A DNA stretch of 64,000 nt from contig JAQUUC010000006.1 in the NCBI GenBank assembly GCA_028694105.1, positions 37,151 to 101,150 on the forward strand, written 5' to 3'. This DNA comes from Hespellia sp. Its GTDB lineage: Bacteria; Bacillota; Clostridia; Lachnospirales; Lachnospiraceae. Under the pieces are notes generated by a model that ran no database searches, was not told the DNA's origin, and saw only the letters and a program-made list of their open reading frames with translations. Shown piece by piece: positions 26,101-35,318 of this stretch (position 1 is the first letter of the stretch; every line of letters begins with the position of its first letter). The translations under genes and the position numbers were made by a program.

Positions 26101-28134
26101 TTAATGTTTTAGTACAATTGCCGAGTGTTTGCCAAGATTCAGTACAACTTCTCCGTTCTCAACGATGTAATCGTCCGGTTCTGTCGTAAATCCTTTGTCA
26201 TGCGTATACATCACACGTCGCATATGTCCCTGCATCGGCACTTCTGCCATCCATACCGGCACAACCACTTCCCGTAAATCCTTGCTGTTATTTACAATTA
26301 CGACTATTTGTTCATTCTTTTCAAAACGTGCGTATGCCAGAATATTATTCTCCCAGTGCAGCATGCGGAGCGATCCCGTTCGCAGGGAATGATATTCTTT
26401 GTGAATGCGAATCATCTCTTTGTGGAATTTCAAAAGTTCCTGGTCTTCATTTCCCCACGGATACGTTCTTCGATTATCCGGGTCCGTAAATCCGCAGACG
26501 CCTGCTTCGTCACCGTAATATACCGTCGGCGCACCAACCCAGGTCATCTGCATCACAACAGCTTCGCGCATAACCGCAACATTGATGCCCTCTTCCGCAG
26601 CCTTCGTTCCAAGATGTTCGACACGTCCCACAATATGATTCGTTCTTGTTAAAAATCTGGAATGATCATGGTTCGATAACTCGTTCATCGCCACCTGAAG
26701 CGACGGCGTCAGCATACTGGCCATGAAATGATTCATACTGTTCACAAAGTTCTCTGCATTTCCCCAGAGATCAATTCTTCGCTCATCACTGTGCTTTTCC
26801 ATACCGGTCAAAAACCACGTCAGCGGTTCCATAAATGCATCATAATTCATGACGCTGTCCCACTCGTCACCGCGCAGCCATTCTCTCGGATCTCCGTAGT
26901 GCTCTGCTAAAATCAGCGCATTCGGATTCGCATCCTTCACTTCCTTTCGGAAACGTTTCCAGAACATGTGGTTATATTCATTGCTATATCCCAAATCCGC
27001 AGCAACATCCAGTCTCCAGCCGTCCACGTTGTATGGAGGTGAAACCCATTTTCTTCCAATGTCAATAATATATTGTTCCAAGGTCGGTGAATCTTCATAA
27101 TTCAGCTTCGGCAGTGTATCATGTCCCCACCATCCGTCATACCGGCAATTATATGGCCAGCTCTCCGGATTCGCATCAAGGAAATGAAAAAAAGTATAAT
27201 ACGGGCTGTTCTGTGATACAAACGCGCCCTTCGCATAAGCCTCCTGCTGCTCATAAATCCGCTCGCGGTCCATCCATTTATTAAAGGATCCGCAGTGATT
27301 AAACACCCCGTCTAAGATTACTTTCATGCCGCGTTTGTGGAGCTCTTCCACAAGCTGCGCAAATAACTGGTTGCTCGCTTCTAAATTCTCGATATCTCCG
27401 GTTCTGCACTGATACATCGTTGCTTCGATATTATCCGCTGCGCCTTCCGGCAGCACTTTCCCGTCGTTTTTAACAATCCGGCCATAATGCGGATCAATGT
27501 AATCATAATCCTGAATATCGTATTTATGATTTGACGGTGATACAAACAACGGATTGAAATATACGACCTCAACCCCAAGCTCCTGCAGATAATCCAGCTT
27601 GGACATCACACCGTACAAATCTCCGCCGTAAAAATTGCGGATATCCGGATTTGTCGGTGGCTTTGACCAGTCACGAATTCCCTGACACGGCTCTCCGATA
27701 TAAATATATTCCCGGTCCTGCACGTCATTACTCAGATCTCCGTTGCGGAAACGATCCACAAAAATCTGATACATCACCGCACCCTTTGCCCAGTTCGGTG
27801 TGGAAAATCCCGGAACAAGCTGAAAACTGTAATATTCTACGACACTGTCCGAAACACCGCATTTGTGGTAATAACAGACTTCATCGCCCTTTGTAATCTT
27901 GAAATAATATCGCATCGTTTCATCCGTAAGTGTAACAAAACAAGAGTAGTAATCAAACATACCTTTTGTCTCCGTTTTCTTCATCGGCTTACTACTCTTC
28001 TGTGTTATGAAATTCACGACATCTACATCATCCGCAGCAGTACGGAAACGGATTTCTACCGTCTCCCCTGCGCGCGCTTCCTGAGGAACTACATATGCTG
28101 CTGTTCCATCAGAAAATAAAGCATCTCTATTCAT
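26101..28134 (-). CDS. GH13 alpha-glycosidase (neopullulanase/maltodextrinase-like)
   Basis: 677 residues. N-terminal starch-binding-like domain, then the amylase barrel: nucleophile Asp in DGWRLDVAAD, acid/base Glu in LILAEHYGD, third acid in NELSNHDHSRF; C-terminal beta domain. Lacks a secretion signal, so probably trims imported maltodextrins. Start at 28134 follows GAGGGG and overlaps the ftsH stop by 8 bases, so it is translationally coupled to ftsH. Confidence 0.9.
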   Translation of the reverse strand: MNRDALFSDGTAAYVVPQEARAGETVEIRFRTAADDVDVVNFITQKSSKPMKKTETKGMFDYYSCFVTLTDETMRYYFKITKGDEVCYYHKCGVSDSVVEYYSFQLVPGFSTPNWAKGAVMYQIFVDRFRNGDLSNDVQDREYIYIGEPCQGIRDWSKPPTNPDIRNFYGGDLYGVMSKLDYLQELGVEVVYFNPLFVSPSNHKYDIQDYDYIDPHYGRIVKNDGKVLPEGAADNIEATMYQCRTGDIENLEASNQLFAQLVEELHKRGMKVILDGVFNHCGSFNKWMDRERIYEQQEAYAKGAFVSQNSPYYTFFHFLDANPESWPYNCRYDGWWGHDTLPKLNYEDSPTLEQYIIDIGRKWVSPPYNVDGWRLDVAADLGYSNEYNHMFWKRFRKEVKDANPNALILAEHYGDPREWLRGDEWDSVMNYDAFMEPLTWFLTGMEKHSDERRIDLWGNAENFVNSMNHFMASMLTPSLQVAMNELSNHDHSRFLTRTNHIVGRVEHLGTKAAEEGINVAVMREAVVMQMTWVGAPTVYYGDEAGVCGFTDPDNRRTYPWGNEDQELLKFHKEMIRIHKEYHSLRTGSLRMLHWENNILAYARFEKNEQIVVIVNNSKDLREVVVPVWMAEVPMQGHMRRVMYTHDKGFTTEPDDYIVENGEVVLNLGKHSAIVLKH

Positions 28135-29944
28135 CAAACAACCCCTCAAACTCACTTCTGCTTATTTTCTCTTTTTCCAAGAGTAATTCTGCACATTTTT
28201 GAAGAACGTTGTCGTATTCATGGATCAATGACTTTGCCTTGGCATAGCACTCATCAATAATGTGCTTCACTTCTTCGTCAATTGTTGTTGCAACCTTTTC
28301 ACCATATCCTCTGGAAGAATGTGTGATATCTCTTCCAATGAAAACCTCGTCACTGTCATTGTCATAATTAATCAGTCCAAGAGCTTCCGACATGCCGAAT
28401 TTTGTTACCATCGCTTTGGCTTTGGCTGTTGCCTGCTTAATATCCTGCGAAGCGCCACTTGTAATATCATCGAATACTTCTTCCTCTGCGACACGTCCTC
28501 CGAGACACACGGTAATATCCTGCAGCATCTGACCTCTGGTGAAGAACATATCATCCTTCTCCGGAAGCGGCATGGTATAACCGCCGGCTCCACCGGTCGG
28601 AATAATTGAAACGGTATAGACCGGTCCGACATCCGGAAGCAGATGGAATAACAGTGCATGGCCTGCTTCGTGATATGCCGTGATTTTCCGTTCTTTCTCC
28701 GATACGACACGGCTCTTCTTCTCCGGGCCGATTCCGATCTTCACAAATGCATGGCGAATATCCGACTGCATCAGATATGCCCGGTTCTCCTTGGCTGCTA
28801 AAATTGCAGCCTCATTTAACAGATTCTCAAGATCTGCTCCGGTAAATCCGGCCGTTGTCTGGGCAATCTGTCTCAAATCCACATCTTCACCGAGCGGTTT
28901 ATTCTTCGCGTGTACTCTTAGAATGTCTTCTCTTCCCTGTACATCCGGACGTCCGACGATGACATCTCTGTCAAATCGTCCCGGTCTTAAGATGGCAGGA
29001 TCCAAGATATCTTTTCGGTTCGTCGCTGCCATTACGATGATGCCTTCATTCACTCCGAATCCATCCATCTCGACCAGCAGCTGGTTAAGTGTCTGCTCAC
29101 GCTCATCGTGACCTCCACCCATTCCGGTACCTCTTCGTCTGGCAACCGCATCAATCTCATCAATAAAAATGATACAAGGTGCATTCTTCTTTGCGTCCGC
29201 AAACAGATCACGGACTCTCGATGCTCCGACACCTACAAACATCTCCACGAAATCCGAACCGGAAATCGTAAAGAAAGGCACGCCGGCTTCTCCCGCAACC
29301 GCTCTCGCAAGAAGTGTCTTACCAGTTCCCGGAGGGCCCTCAAGGAGTACCCCTTTCGGAATTCTTGCACCGACTTCGATATATTTCTTCGGAGATTTCA
29401 GGAAATCCACAATCTCCTCCAGTTCTTCCTTCTCTTCCTTAAGCCCGGCAACATTTGCAAATGTCACCTTAGTCTGGCCTTCTGTGTGAAGCGTTGCACG
29501 GCTTTTGCCGAAGCTCATCGCTTTGGAGTTCGCTCCGCCACCCTGTCTGTTCATGAGCAGCATCATAACCATCACAACCACCACCGCAATCAGTATCGGC
29601 ATCAGTGCAGTCGTAATCCATGAATCCTGCGGCACATTGATCAGTTCGTAATTCAGATCGTGCGAAATCAGAAAATCCTGTACTTCATTCACATCTGACA
29701 CATAGACTCTTCTTGCGGTTTCATCATTTTTCAATGTCACCGTCACATATCCTGTCGGAACTGTCTTATTCTGGTTAATCGTCAGACTACTGACATTTTC
29801 ATCTTTTACTTCCTGTACAAACTGCGTGTAGGTCAGAGCACTCTCCTGTGTCTGAATGCGGCTGGTAAGCCATAACGCAAAGAGTACAACAATCAGAAGT
29901 GTGAGGATTGTTGCCCCACTGATTCCTCTTTTTTTGTTATTCAA
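28127..29944 (-). CDS. ftsH: ATP-dependent zinc metalloprotease FtsH
   Basis: 605 residues. Two membrane helices (about 8-28 and 110-133) flank a short extracytoplasmic domain. Walker A GPPGTGKT, Walker [10 protein letters not shown], second region of homology and the zinc motif HEAGH are intact. Degrades misfolded membrane proteins and regulators. Start is TTG at 29944 with GAGG upstream; no ATG is available. Follows hpt, as in Bacillus. Confidence 0.97.
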   Translation of the reverse strand: MNNKKRGISGATILTLLIVVLFALWLTSRIQTQESALTYTQFVQEVKDENVSSLTINQNKTVPTGYVTVTLKNDETARRVYVSDVNEVQDFLISHDLNYELINVPQDSWITTALMPILIAVVVVMVMMLLMNRQGGGANSKAMSFGKSRATLHTEGQTKVTFANVAGLKEEKEELEEIVDFLKSPKKYIEVGARIPKGVLLEGPPGTGKTLLARAVAGEAGVPFFTISGSDFVEMFVGVGASRVRDLFADAKKNAPCIIFIDEIDAVARRRGTGMGGGHDEREQTLNQLLVEMDGFGVNEGIIVMAATNRKDILDPAILRPGRFDRDVIVGRPDVQGREDILRVHAKNKPLGEDVDLRQIAQTTAGFTGADLENLLNEAAILAAKENRAYLMQSDIRHAFVKIGIGPEKKSRVVSEKERKITAYHEAGHALLFHLLPDVGPVYTVSIIPTGGAGGYTMPLPEKDDMFFTRGQMLQDITVCLGGRVAEEEVFDDITSGASQDIKQATAKAKAMVTKFGMSEALGLINYDNDSDEVFIGRDITHSSRGYGEKVATTIDEEVKHIIDECYAKAKSLIHEYDNVLQKCAELLLEKEKISRSEFEGLFDE

Positions 29945-29968
29945 AATGTAACTACCTCTCTTTTTTAA

Positions 29969-30496
29969 TTACTCTATACCCTCGACCACTCCGATATATG
30001 GGAGGTTTCTATATTTCTGGGCATAATCCAGACCGTATCCTACAACAAATTCATCCGGAATGTTAAATCCAACATAATCTACTTTCACTTCTTTGACACG
30101 TCTGTCCGGTTTGTCTAACAGCGTGCAGAGCTTCATGCTGGCCGGTTTTCTCTTTGCAAGCACATCAAGAAGATAAGATAACGTTCTTCCGGAATCGATG
30201 ATATCCTCAACGACAATTACATCTTTGCCTTCCAATGTCTCATCCAGATCCTTGGCAATACGGATCACACCGCTTGATTCTGTGGCATCACCGTAGCTGC
30301 TCACATTCATAAAGTCCATCGTTACCGGAACAGTAATTCTCTTCGCAAGCTCACACATAAAGAACACGCCGCCCTTCAGTACACAGATCAGATGTACCTG
30401 TTTTCCTTCGTATTCTTTGCTGATCTGGGCTCCAAGTTCGCGAACCTTTCTGTCTACCTCTTCCTCTGGGACCAATACTTTAATTGTCTCTGCCAT
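29969..30496 (-). CDS. hpt: Hypoxanthine phosphoribosyltransferase
   Basis: 175 residues, salvages hypoxanthine and guanine using PRPP. PRPP-binding motif VIVVEDIIDSGRTL and the flap region SYGDATESSG are present. Its start overlaps the tilS stop by 17 bases. Order tilS-hpt-ftsH is conserved in Firmicutes. Confidence 0.96.
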   Translation of the reverse strand: MAETIKVLVPEEEVDRKVRELGAQISKEYEGKQVHLICVLKGGVFFMCELAKRITVPVTMDFMNVSSYGDATESSGVIRIAKDLDETLEGKDVIVVEDIIDSGRTLSYLLDVLAKRKPASMKLCTLLDKPDRRVKEVKVDYVGFNIPDEFVVGYGLDYAQKYRNLPYIGVVEGIE

Positions 30497-31904
30497 CTTC
30501 TTCTCCTCCGGTTATTTGAATTTGCAATATATGCTTTGTATCTTCTGTCACATGATATGCACTGCTGATACGATACCCCGGTATCCACACAATGTCATTA
30601 CCATCTGCGACTAACGGAATCAGATCCCGCATCTCACTCGGGATCTTCTGATTGATAAAATATACTTTCAGCTTCTGTCTGCTGCCGTTCTTATCAACGG
30701 TAATAATGTCACCGCTTCGTCTGGTCCTTATTTCTAAAGTATCCCTAATTATATCATAATCAAACCATTTCGTGTACACTTTTTCCAGCTCAGTCCCGGT
30801 AAATGTATCGCTCTCCCGGTCGAGCAATGTACACTCCACCTTCCATTCACTGCCGATAATCTCCGTGATTCCCGGCACCTTAAGCTTCAGGGAAGTCATT
30901 CCGCTCGGAATCTCTTCCGTCTGCCCATGCTTACGGATTACGACATTCTCATATTCACGAAGTGCGATCATATCGTACGGCAGATCGATGCGCTTCCCAA
31001 CCTGATTATCACACAGTGCGCGCACTGTATTTACATTGGTCTGGGTAATGTTCTGCACATGTTCTGCAACATCGGTCAGACATTTCAGGATCACCGGGCC
31101 TTTTAAGATTTCATCCATCTCACGGAATTTTGCTAAGTCGATGACATTAATGTTCATCATCCCACGGTCTGTCACACACCGTTCGTATTCTTTATCTACC
31201 TGCTTGGTGACGTATTCGTATACCCCCCGCATCTGCAGCATGGTCTCATTCATGTGTTCCACTGCATTGGCATTGACATACTCCTCCAAAAACGGAATCG
31301 TATGGTTGCGGATACGGTTTCTGGTATAATCGTCACTGATGTTGCTTTCGTCTATACGGTAGGCAATCAGATTCTTCTTCGCAAATGCCTCAATCTCCGA
31401 TCGCTGTACGCACAAAAACGGACGTATGATATTGCCGCGGACCGGACGCATTCCTCCGATTCCTCTCAGCCCTGTTCCGCGGGACAGATTCATCAGCATC
31501 GTCTCTGCGTTATCATTCTTATGATGAGCCATAACAATCTTGGTTCCATGTTTCTCCTGACATGTCTTTTCGAAAGCTGCCTGTCTTGCGCCCCTTCCTG
31601 CTTCCTCCAGAGTTTGTTTGTTCATCTTTGCCATCGTGCGGATATCGACGTGATATTTTACTAATTCCACCTGCTTTTCGTTGCACAGAAGTTCCACAAA
31701 GGACTCATCTGCATCGGCACTTACTCCTCGCAGCTCGTGATTTACATGAACTGCGACAATTTCAAACGGAATCTCCTTCCTGACCTCCAACAGCACAAAA
31801 AGGAGGCATACCGAATCAATCCCTCCGGACACGCCTACGATCACACGATCATTTTCTTCAATCATATTATATTTTTTTATATAGTCTTTAATTTTTCCAA
31901 TCAT
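30480..31904 (-). CDS. tilS: tRNA(Ile) lysidine synthetase
   Basis: 474 residues. The PP-loop motif SGGIDSVCLL is near residue 26; C-terminal substrate-recognition domain begins around 380. Converts C34 of the CAU-anticodon isoleucine tRNA to lysidine. I prefer the ATG at 31904 (MIGKIKDYIKKYNMI, the usual family start), though its ribosome site is poor. A GTG at 31937 would overlap the previous gene's end. Confidence 0.95.
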   Translation of the reverse strand: MIGKIKDYIKKYNMIEENDRVIVGVSGGIDSVCLLFVLLEVRKEIPFEIVAVHVNHELRGVSADADESFVELLCNEKQVELVKYHVDIRTMAKMNKQTLEEAGRGARQAAFEKTCQEKHGTKIVMAHHKNDNAETMLMNLSRGTGLRGIGGMRPVRGNIIRPFLCVQRSEIEAFAKKNLIAYRIDESNISDDYTRNRIRNHTIPFLEEYVNANAVEHMNETMLQMRGVYEYVTKQVDKEYERCVTDRGMMNINVIDLAKFREMDEILKGPVILKCLTDVAEHVQNITQTNVNTVRALCDNQVGKRIDLPYDMIALREYENVVIRKHGQTEEIPSGMTSLKLKVPGITEIIGSEWKVECTLLDRESDTFTGTELEKVYTKWFDYDIIRDTLEIRTRRSGDIITVDKNGSRQKLKVYFINQKIPSEMRDLIPLVADGNDIVWIPGYRISSAYHVTEDTKHILQIQITGGEEDGRDN

Positions 31905-31921
31905 ACCTATACTATAACATA

Positions 31922-33334
31922 TCAGACGAATCTCCACAAGGAGGCAACTAATACTGTCATATCATCTAATGGGGCACGTCCATTCCATTCCAGCACCTGC
32001 TCCAGGATGTGATGCGCCATTTCCTTCGCATTATTTTTGTCTGTTCCTTTGATAATTGTCTCCAGAATAATGTCCTGTTCTGCGACCGGAAGTGCATCCA
32101 TGATTCCGTCCGTGACCATGATCACGAAATCTCCGTGATCAAGCTGTCTTTCGATACTGTCTACCTCCAGTTTCTGAACCACGCCCACCGGAAGACTGGT
32201 TGAATTCAGATGCTCAACCATCCGGCCTCTTTTGATAAACGTAGAAGATGCTCCCGCCTTAAAAATTTTACATTTTCCGGAATACAAATAAAAAGAGCAC
32301 AGATCGACCGTAGAAAAATGAATTTCCTCCCGCCCCATGACCAGAGACGTGTTAATCATCTGAATCGCCGTCTTCTCCGGATATCCCGCTTTTAACAGTT
32401 CCTCCAGAAGATCCACTACCAGCCCGCTTTCCTGACTGGCTCTCTCGCCGGAACCCATTCCATCGGACACCGCGATGCACTGCTTTCCCCCCGGCAGGTC
32501 AATGACCATAAAGTTATCCCCGGAAATCTGCTCACAATCCTTTCCGATTCTTGCAATTCCATACAAGGTATAATACGCAGGCCCCTCTATAAAAATGGTC
32601 GTAGAAAAATCGCTCCCCAGCGTTCCATGCGCGATGTCCTGCGCCACCATCCGTTTTCCGGTAATCGCAGACACCTGCTCCGCAAATTCTTTATAGGAAA
32701 TGCTGGCTCCTTTTTTTGCACAGGCCGTCAGATACAGCTCGTACTTTCCCTCTGCATTCAGTAAGATCGTCGTATATAATACCCGAATTCCGATTTTCAG
32801 TAATTCCGTCTCCAGTTTTTTCTCCATCCGCACATCTGATACAATACTGTCCTCCAGTTCTCTGGATTCCTCCCGGATCATGTCCGCAAAGGTTTCCAGC
32901 TGGATTGCGCACCCTTCCCTGCCGGATGCAATTCGTTTCTCCCACAGCATGTTATGTTTTGCATCCTGAAATACCTTCAGCATTTCCCGCAGATAGCGCG
33001 GAGCCTGCACACATCTCGCCTGCAGCTTTCTCTTGATCTCCACATTCAGCTCGTTCCCGTAATTTTCAATTGCCGCAAGAACCTCATATCCCATCTGATA
33101 GGTGTGAATCCGATTATCCTCCCAGCACCAGGAATACTTTTCACAGTGAACGCATACCGCATCCCGGACCGTTAGGAACATGTCCTCAATCTCCCGGTTC
33201 GTCAGCGTATTTTTTTCGCCTTCCAATTGTAGAAATGTATTGGACAGCTGCTTTAAAGAATTCGCAAATTTTTCTATCTGCAGCACGTATGGGCTGATGT
33301 GCAGCACCTCTTCCTCATCAATCTGTTTTATCAT
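31922..33334 (-). CDS. spoIIE: SpoIIE-type PP2C serine phosphatase lacking the membrane domain
   Basis: 470 residues. The C-terminal ~210 residues are a SpoIIE/RsbU PP2C domain (GDNFMVIDLPGGKQCIAVSDGMGSG, MVTDGIMDALP, DDMTVLVASLW). The N-terminal half resembles the cytoplasmic region II, with VHCEKYSWCW, but the ten-helix membrane region of Bacillus SpoIIE (827 residues) is absent. The ATG is preceded by a clear GGGGGAGG site, and no coding sequence lies upstream. Role inferred: dephosphorylating SpoIIAA to activate sigma F in the forespore. Confidence 0.85.
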   Translation of the reverse strand: MIKQIDEEEVLHISPYVLQIEKFANSLKQLSNTFLQLEGEKNTLTNREIEDMFLTVRDAVCVHCEKYSWCWEDNRIHTYQMGYEVLAAIENYGNELNVEIKRKLQARCVQAPRYLREMLKVFQDAKHNMLWEKRIASGREGCAIQLETFADMIREESRELEDSIVSDVRMEKKLETELLKIGIRVLYTTILLNAEGKYELYLTACAKKGASISYKEFAEQVSAITGKRMVAQDIAHGTLGSDFSTTIFIEGPAYYTLYGIARIGKDCEQISGDNFMVIDLPGGKQCIAVSDGMGSGERASQESGLVVDLLEELLKAGYPEKTAIQMINTSLVMGREEIHFSTVDLCSFYLYSGKCKIFKAGASSTFIKRGRMVEHLNSTSLPVGVVQKLEVDSIERQLDHGDFVIMVTDGIMDALPVAEQDIILETIIKGTDKNNAKEMAHHILEQVLEWNGRAPLDDMTVLVASLWRFV

Positions 33335-33376
33335 ATTTCCTCCCCCTTTTTTGTAAATCCCGGTATCTATAAGCGC

Positions 33377-33408
33377 AAAAAAGCTTTAGGAATCTCTTCC
33401 TAAAGCTT
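33377..33408 (-). terminator. Terminator after divIC
   Basis: Perfect 12-bp stem AAGCTTTAGGAA / TTCCTAAAGCTT with a 4-base loop, followed on the minus strand by T6. It separates divIC from the SpoIIE gene, implying separate expression of spoIIE. Confidence 0.88.
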
Positions 33409-33418
33409 ATCATTCGTT

Positions 33419-33751
33419 TTATTCTGCCGGTCTGAAAATAATCTCATTCGGATTCACCAGACCCAGCCGGTCTTCTGCAATTTCTTTGACATATTCATCT
33501 GATGTGATATATTCCTTTAATTTGCCAATCTCTTCTGACCGCTGCTTCTCGTCATCGATCTGCGACTGCAGCTCCGCTGCCTGCTTCTCGTACTCTCTGT
33601 TCTGCGCCTGCAAGGAGACAGACTTTGAAAATATCGTGATCGTCAATAACACAACGACCGCAGACACCAGGAAAATACTGCGCTTATGACGCCTTAACTG
33701 CGTCTTTTTCTGAATAGCAGCTCTACTTCTTTTACGCCGATTCTTTGTCAT
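33419..33751 (-). CDS. divIC: Septum formation initiator, DivIC/FtsB family
   Basis: 110 residues. Basic cytoplasmic tail, one membrane helix (SIFLVSAVVVLLTITIF), then an extracytoplasmic coiled coil (REYEKQAAELQSQIDDEKQ) and a conserved tail with EIAEDRLGLVNPNEIIF. Part of the FtsL/DivIB/DivIC divisome complex. Start ATG at 33751; a GTG nine bases earlier is possible. Lies between yabQ and spoIIE as in Bacillus. Confidence 0.92.
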   Translation of the reverse strand: MTKNRRKRSRAAIQKKTQLRRHKRSIFLVSAVVVLLTITIFSKSVSLQAQNREYEKQAAELQSQIDDEKQRSEEIGKLKEYITSDEYVKEIAEDRLGLVNPNEIIFRPAE

Positions 33752-33826
33752 TATACTCACCCATCTTACTAATCGTTATAAGGCACCCCTACCTAATACA
33801 TATAATTACATTCTAAAGCCTTTTAT

Positions 33827-34120
33827 TTATTTTATCAAGAACTTTTTTATCCATTTTCGTATAAAACGTTCCAATAGCACTCCACACATCAGCCCCAGCA
33901 GGAAAAACCATCTCACTCTGCCATAAGTAGTAAAAAAAAGTGCCCGAAAAATATAGACACTCATACACAGCCAGTAAATGATATCCTCGGCTCCCATCAG
34001 CCACCCGGGATGCCTTATGATTCTGCGAAATAAATCCAACATATCGTACACACATTTTGCGATTACACCGGTTGCCATCGCATATAAAAAAATGAGTGTC
34101 TCCTGTTCCAGCCCGATCAT
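33827..34120 (-). CDS. yabQ: Spore cortex protein YabQ
   Basis: 97 residues with three membrane helices, opening MIGLEQETLIFLYAMATGVIAKCVYD. In Bacillus YabQ is needed for cortex formation and sits in the outer forespore membrane. Starts two bases after the yabP stop, so the two are co-translated. Confidence 0.88.
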   Translation of the reverse strand: MIGLEQETLIFLYAMATGVIAKCVYDMLDLFRRIIRHPGWLMGAEDIIYWLCMSVYIFRALFFTTYGRVRWFFLLGLMCGVLLERFIRKWIKKFLIK

Positions 34121-34122
34121 CG

Positions 34123-34410
34123 CTACTTAAATAGCTTTGCTATAAAATTTTCATGGTCCGGTTTCTTTGTCACATTTGCATTGGAATAGGCTACGCTGTC
34201 GATATTGCCCGACACATCCACCTCGCCTTTTTCCAGTGTCAGCCGGTTCACATGCAGATCCGTGCCCTTGATCAGAAGCATTCCCTGCTCCGTCTCCAGC
34301 AAAATCTCATTCAGATCAAATGACAGGACATCAAGAACTCCTGTTGTCGTACATGATTTCCGATTGTTGACTACAAGCTTATGTGCTTTTACTGCCTGTC
34401 GTTCTTCCAT
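34123..34410 (-). CDS. yabP: Sporulation protein YabP
   Basis: 95 residues, soluble, of the YabP/YqfC family: NRKSCTTTGVLDVLSFDLNEILLETEQG and LHVNRLTLEKGEVDVSGNID. Required with YabQ in mother-cell sporulation functions in Bacillus. Confidence 0.92.
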   Translation of the reverse strand: MEERQAVKAHKLVVNNRKSCTTTGVLDVLSFDLNEILLETEQGMLLIKGTDLHVNRLTLEKGEVDVSGNIDSVAYSNANVTKKPDHENFIAKLFK

Positions 34411-34488
34411 AGATATCCCCCTTCATCTATCGCTGTGATAACTATATATATGAAAGACTCCAGCCAATTAGAACGCCTCCGGCTGCTT

Positions 34489-34728
34489 TTACAAATAGCG
34501 GAACAATTCTTTTGCTTCTTCTTTTTTCGTTGTGTCCTGAAGATCCACCACTTCTACCTTGACCGTTTTACTTCCGAACTGAATCTCAATCACATCTGAA
34601 ACCTTTACCTTCACCGATGCCTTTGCAACATTTCCGTTTACCAGAACTCTTCCCGCATCACAAGCTTCATTTGCAACAGTTCTGCGCTTGATCAGGCGCG
34701 AAACCTTTAAAAATTTATCTAATCTCAT
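34489..34728 (-). CDS. rqcP: S4-domain ribosome quality-control factor RqcP
   Basis: 79 residues, almost entirely an S4 RNA-binding domain starting MRLDKFLKVSRLIKRRT, with the family's C-terminal DLQDTTKKEEAKELF. RqcP assists RqcH in alanine tailing on stalled 50S subunits. Start at 34728 has GGGAG nine bases upstream and matches the family length; an upstream in-frame extension is not needed. Confidence 0.92.
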   Translation of the reverse strand: MRLDKFLKVSRLIKRRTVANEACDAGRVLVNGNVAKASVKVKVSDVIEIQFGSKTVKVEVVDLQDTTKKEEAKELFRYL

Positions 34729-34785
34729 ATTTCTAAACTCCCTTTTTCCAGCCACCGGATTCTTTCCTGCATGCTTGGCAAATCG

Positions 34786-34826
34786 AAAAGGGTGCCACTG
34801 GCACCCTTTTTGTACACGATGGCGAA
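34786..34826. repeat. Dispersed hairpin element, copy A
   Basis: AAAAGGGTGCC-ACT-GGCACCCTTTTT followed by GTACACGATGGCGAA on the plus strand. Near-identical layout to copy B at 44445-44488, with stem changes that keep pairing. Here it sits in a minus-strand operon between hup and rqcP, so its T-run side faces against transcription. Confidence 0.7.
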
Positions 34827-34832
34827 TATAAA

Positions 34833-34855
34833 AGGAGCTGTAAAAAACAGCTCCT
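34833..34855 (-). terminator. Terminator of hup
   Basis: Nine-bp stem AGGAGCTGT / ACAGCTCCT with a 5-base loop, followed by TTTTAT on the minus strand, 23 bases after the hup stop. Confidence 0.85.
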
Positions 34856-34878
34856 CATATGAATAACCATGCATCAAC

Positions 34879-35154
34879 TTATTTGTTTACAGCATCTTTT
34901 AAAGCTTTTCCAGCTTTGAATTTTGGTGCGCTGCAAGCTGCAATCTTCATTGTCTTTCCTGTCTGTGGATTTCTTCCTTCTCTGGCTGCTCTCTTGCTAA
35001 CTTCGAAAGTACCGAATCCAACTAACTGAACTTTGTCATCTTTTTTGAGCTGTGCTGTTACAACATCAACAAAAGCCTTTAAAGCTTTCTCAGAGTCTTT
35101 CTTTGATAATTCTGCTTTCTCAGCGATTGCTGCTACTAATTCTGTCTTGTTCAT
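34879..35154 (-). CDS. hup: DNA-binding protein HU
   Basis: 91 residues. [22 protein letters not shown], the [25 protein letters not shown] beta arm and the [19 protein letters not shown] tail are typical HU. Dimeric nucleoid protein. Strong promoter at 35245-35272, GAGGAGG ribosome site and own terminator. Confidence 0.97.
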   Translation of the reverse strand: MNKTELVAAIAEKAELSKKDSEKALKAFVDVVTAQLKKDDKVQLVGFGTFEVSKRAAREGRNPQTGKTMKIAACSAPKFKAGKALKDAVNK

Positions 35155-35244
35155 GGATATATTCCTCCTCTTGATTATGTTAGAATACCAATTTTTGTAT
35201 CCTATACTTTGTTGTATATAGACAATATGTTGCCTTTAGTACCA

Positions 35245-35272
35245 ATTATAACGGTTTAGTACGCTTTGTCAA
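35245..35272 (-). promoter_or_regulatory. Promoter of hup
   Basis: TTGACA (35272-35267), 16-base spacer, TATAAT (35250-35245): consensus boxes on the minus strand, about 91 bases before the start. Confidence 0.88.
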
Positions 35273-35318
35273 GGCTTTTCCCTTTTTTGAGGGGTCACAT
35301 CGACCTATTTTTGGTCAA

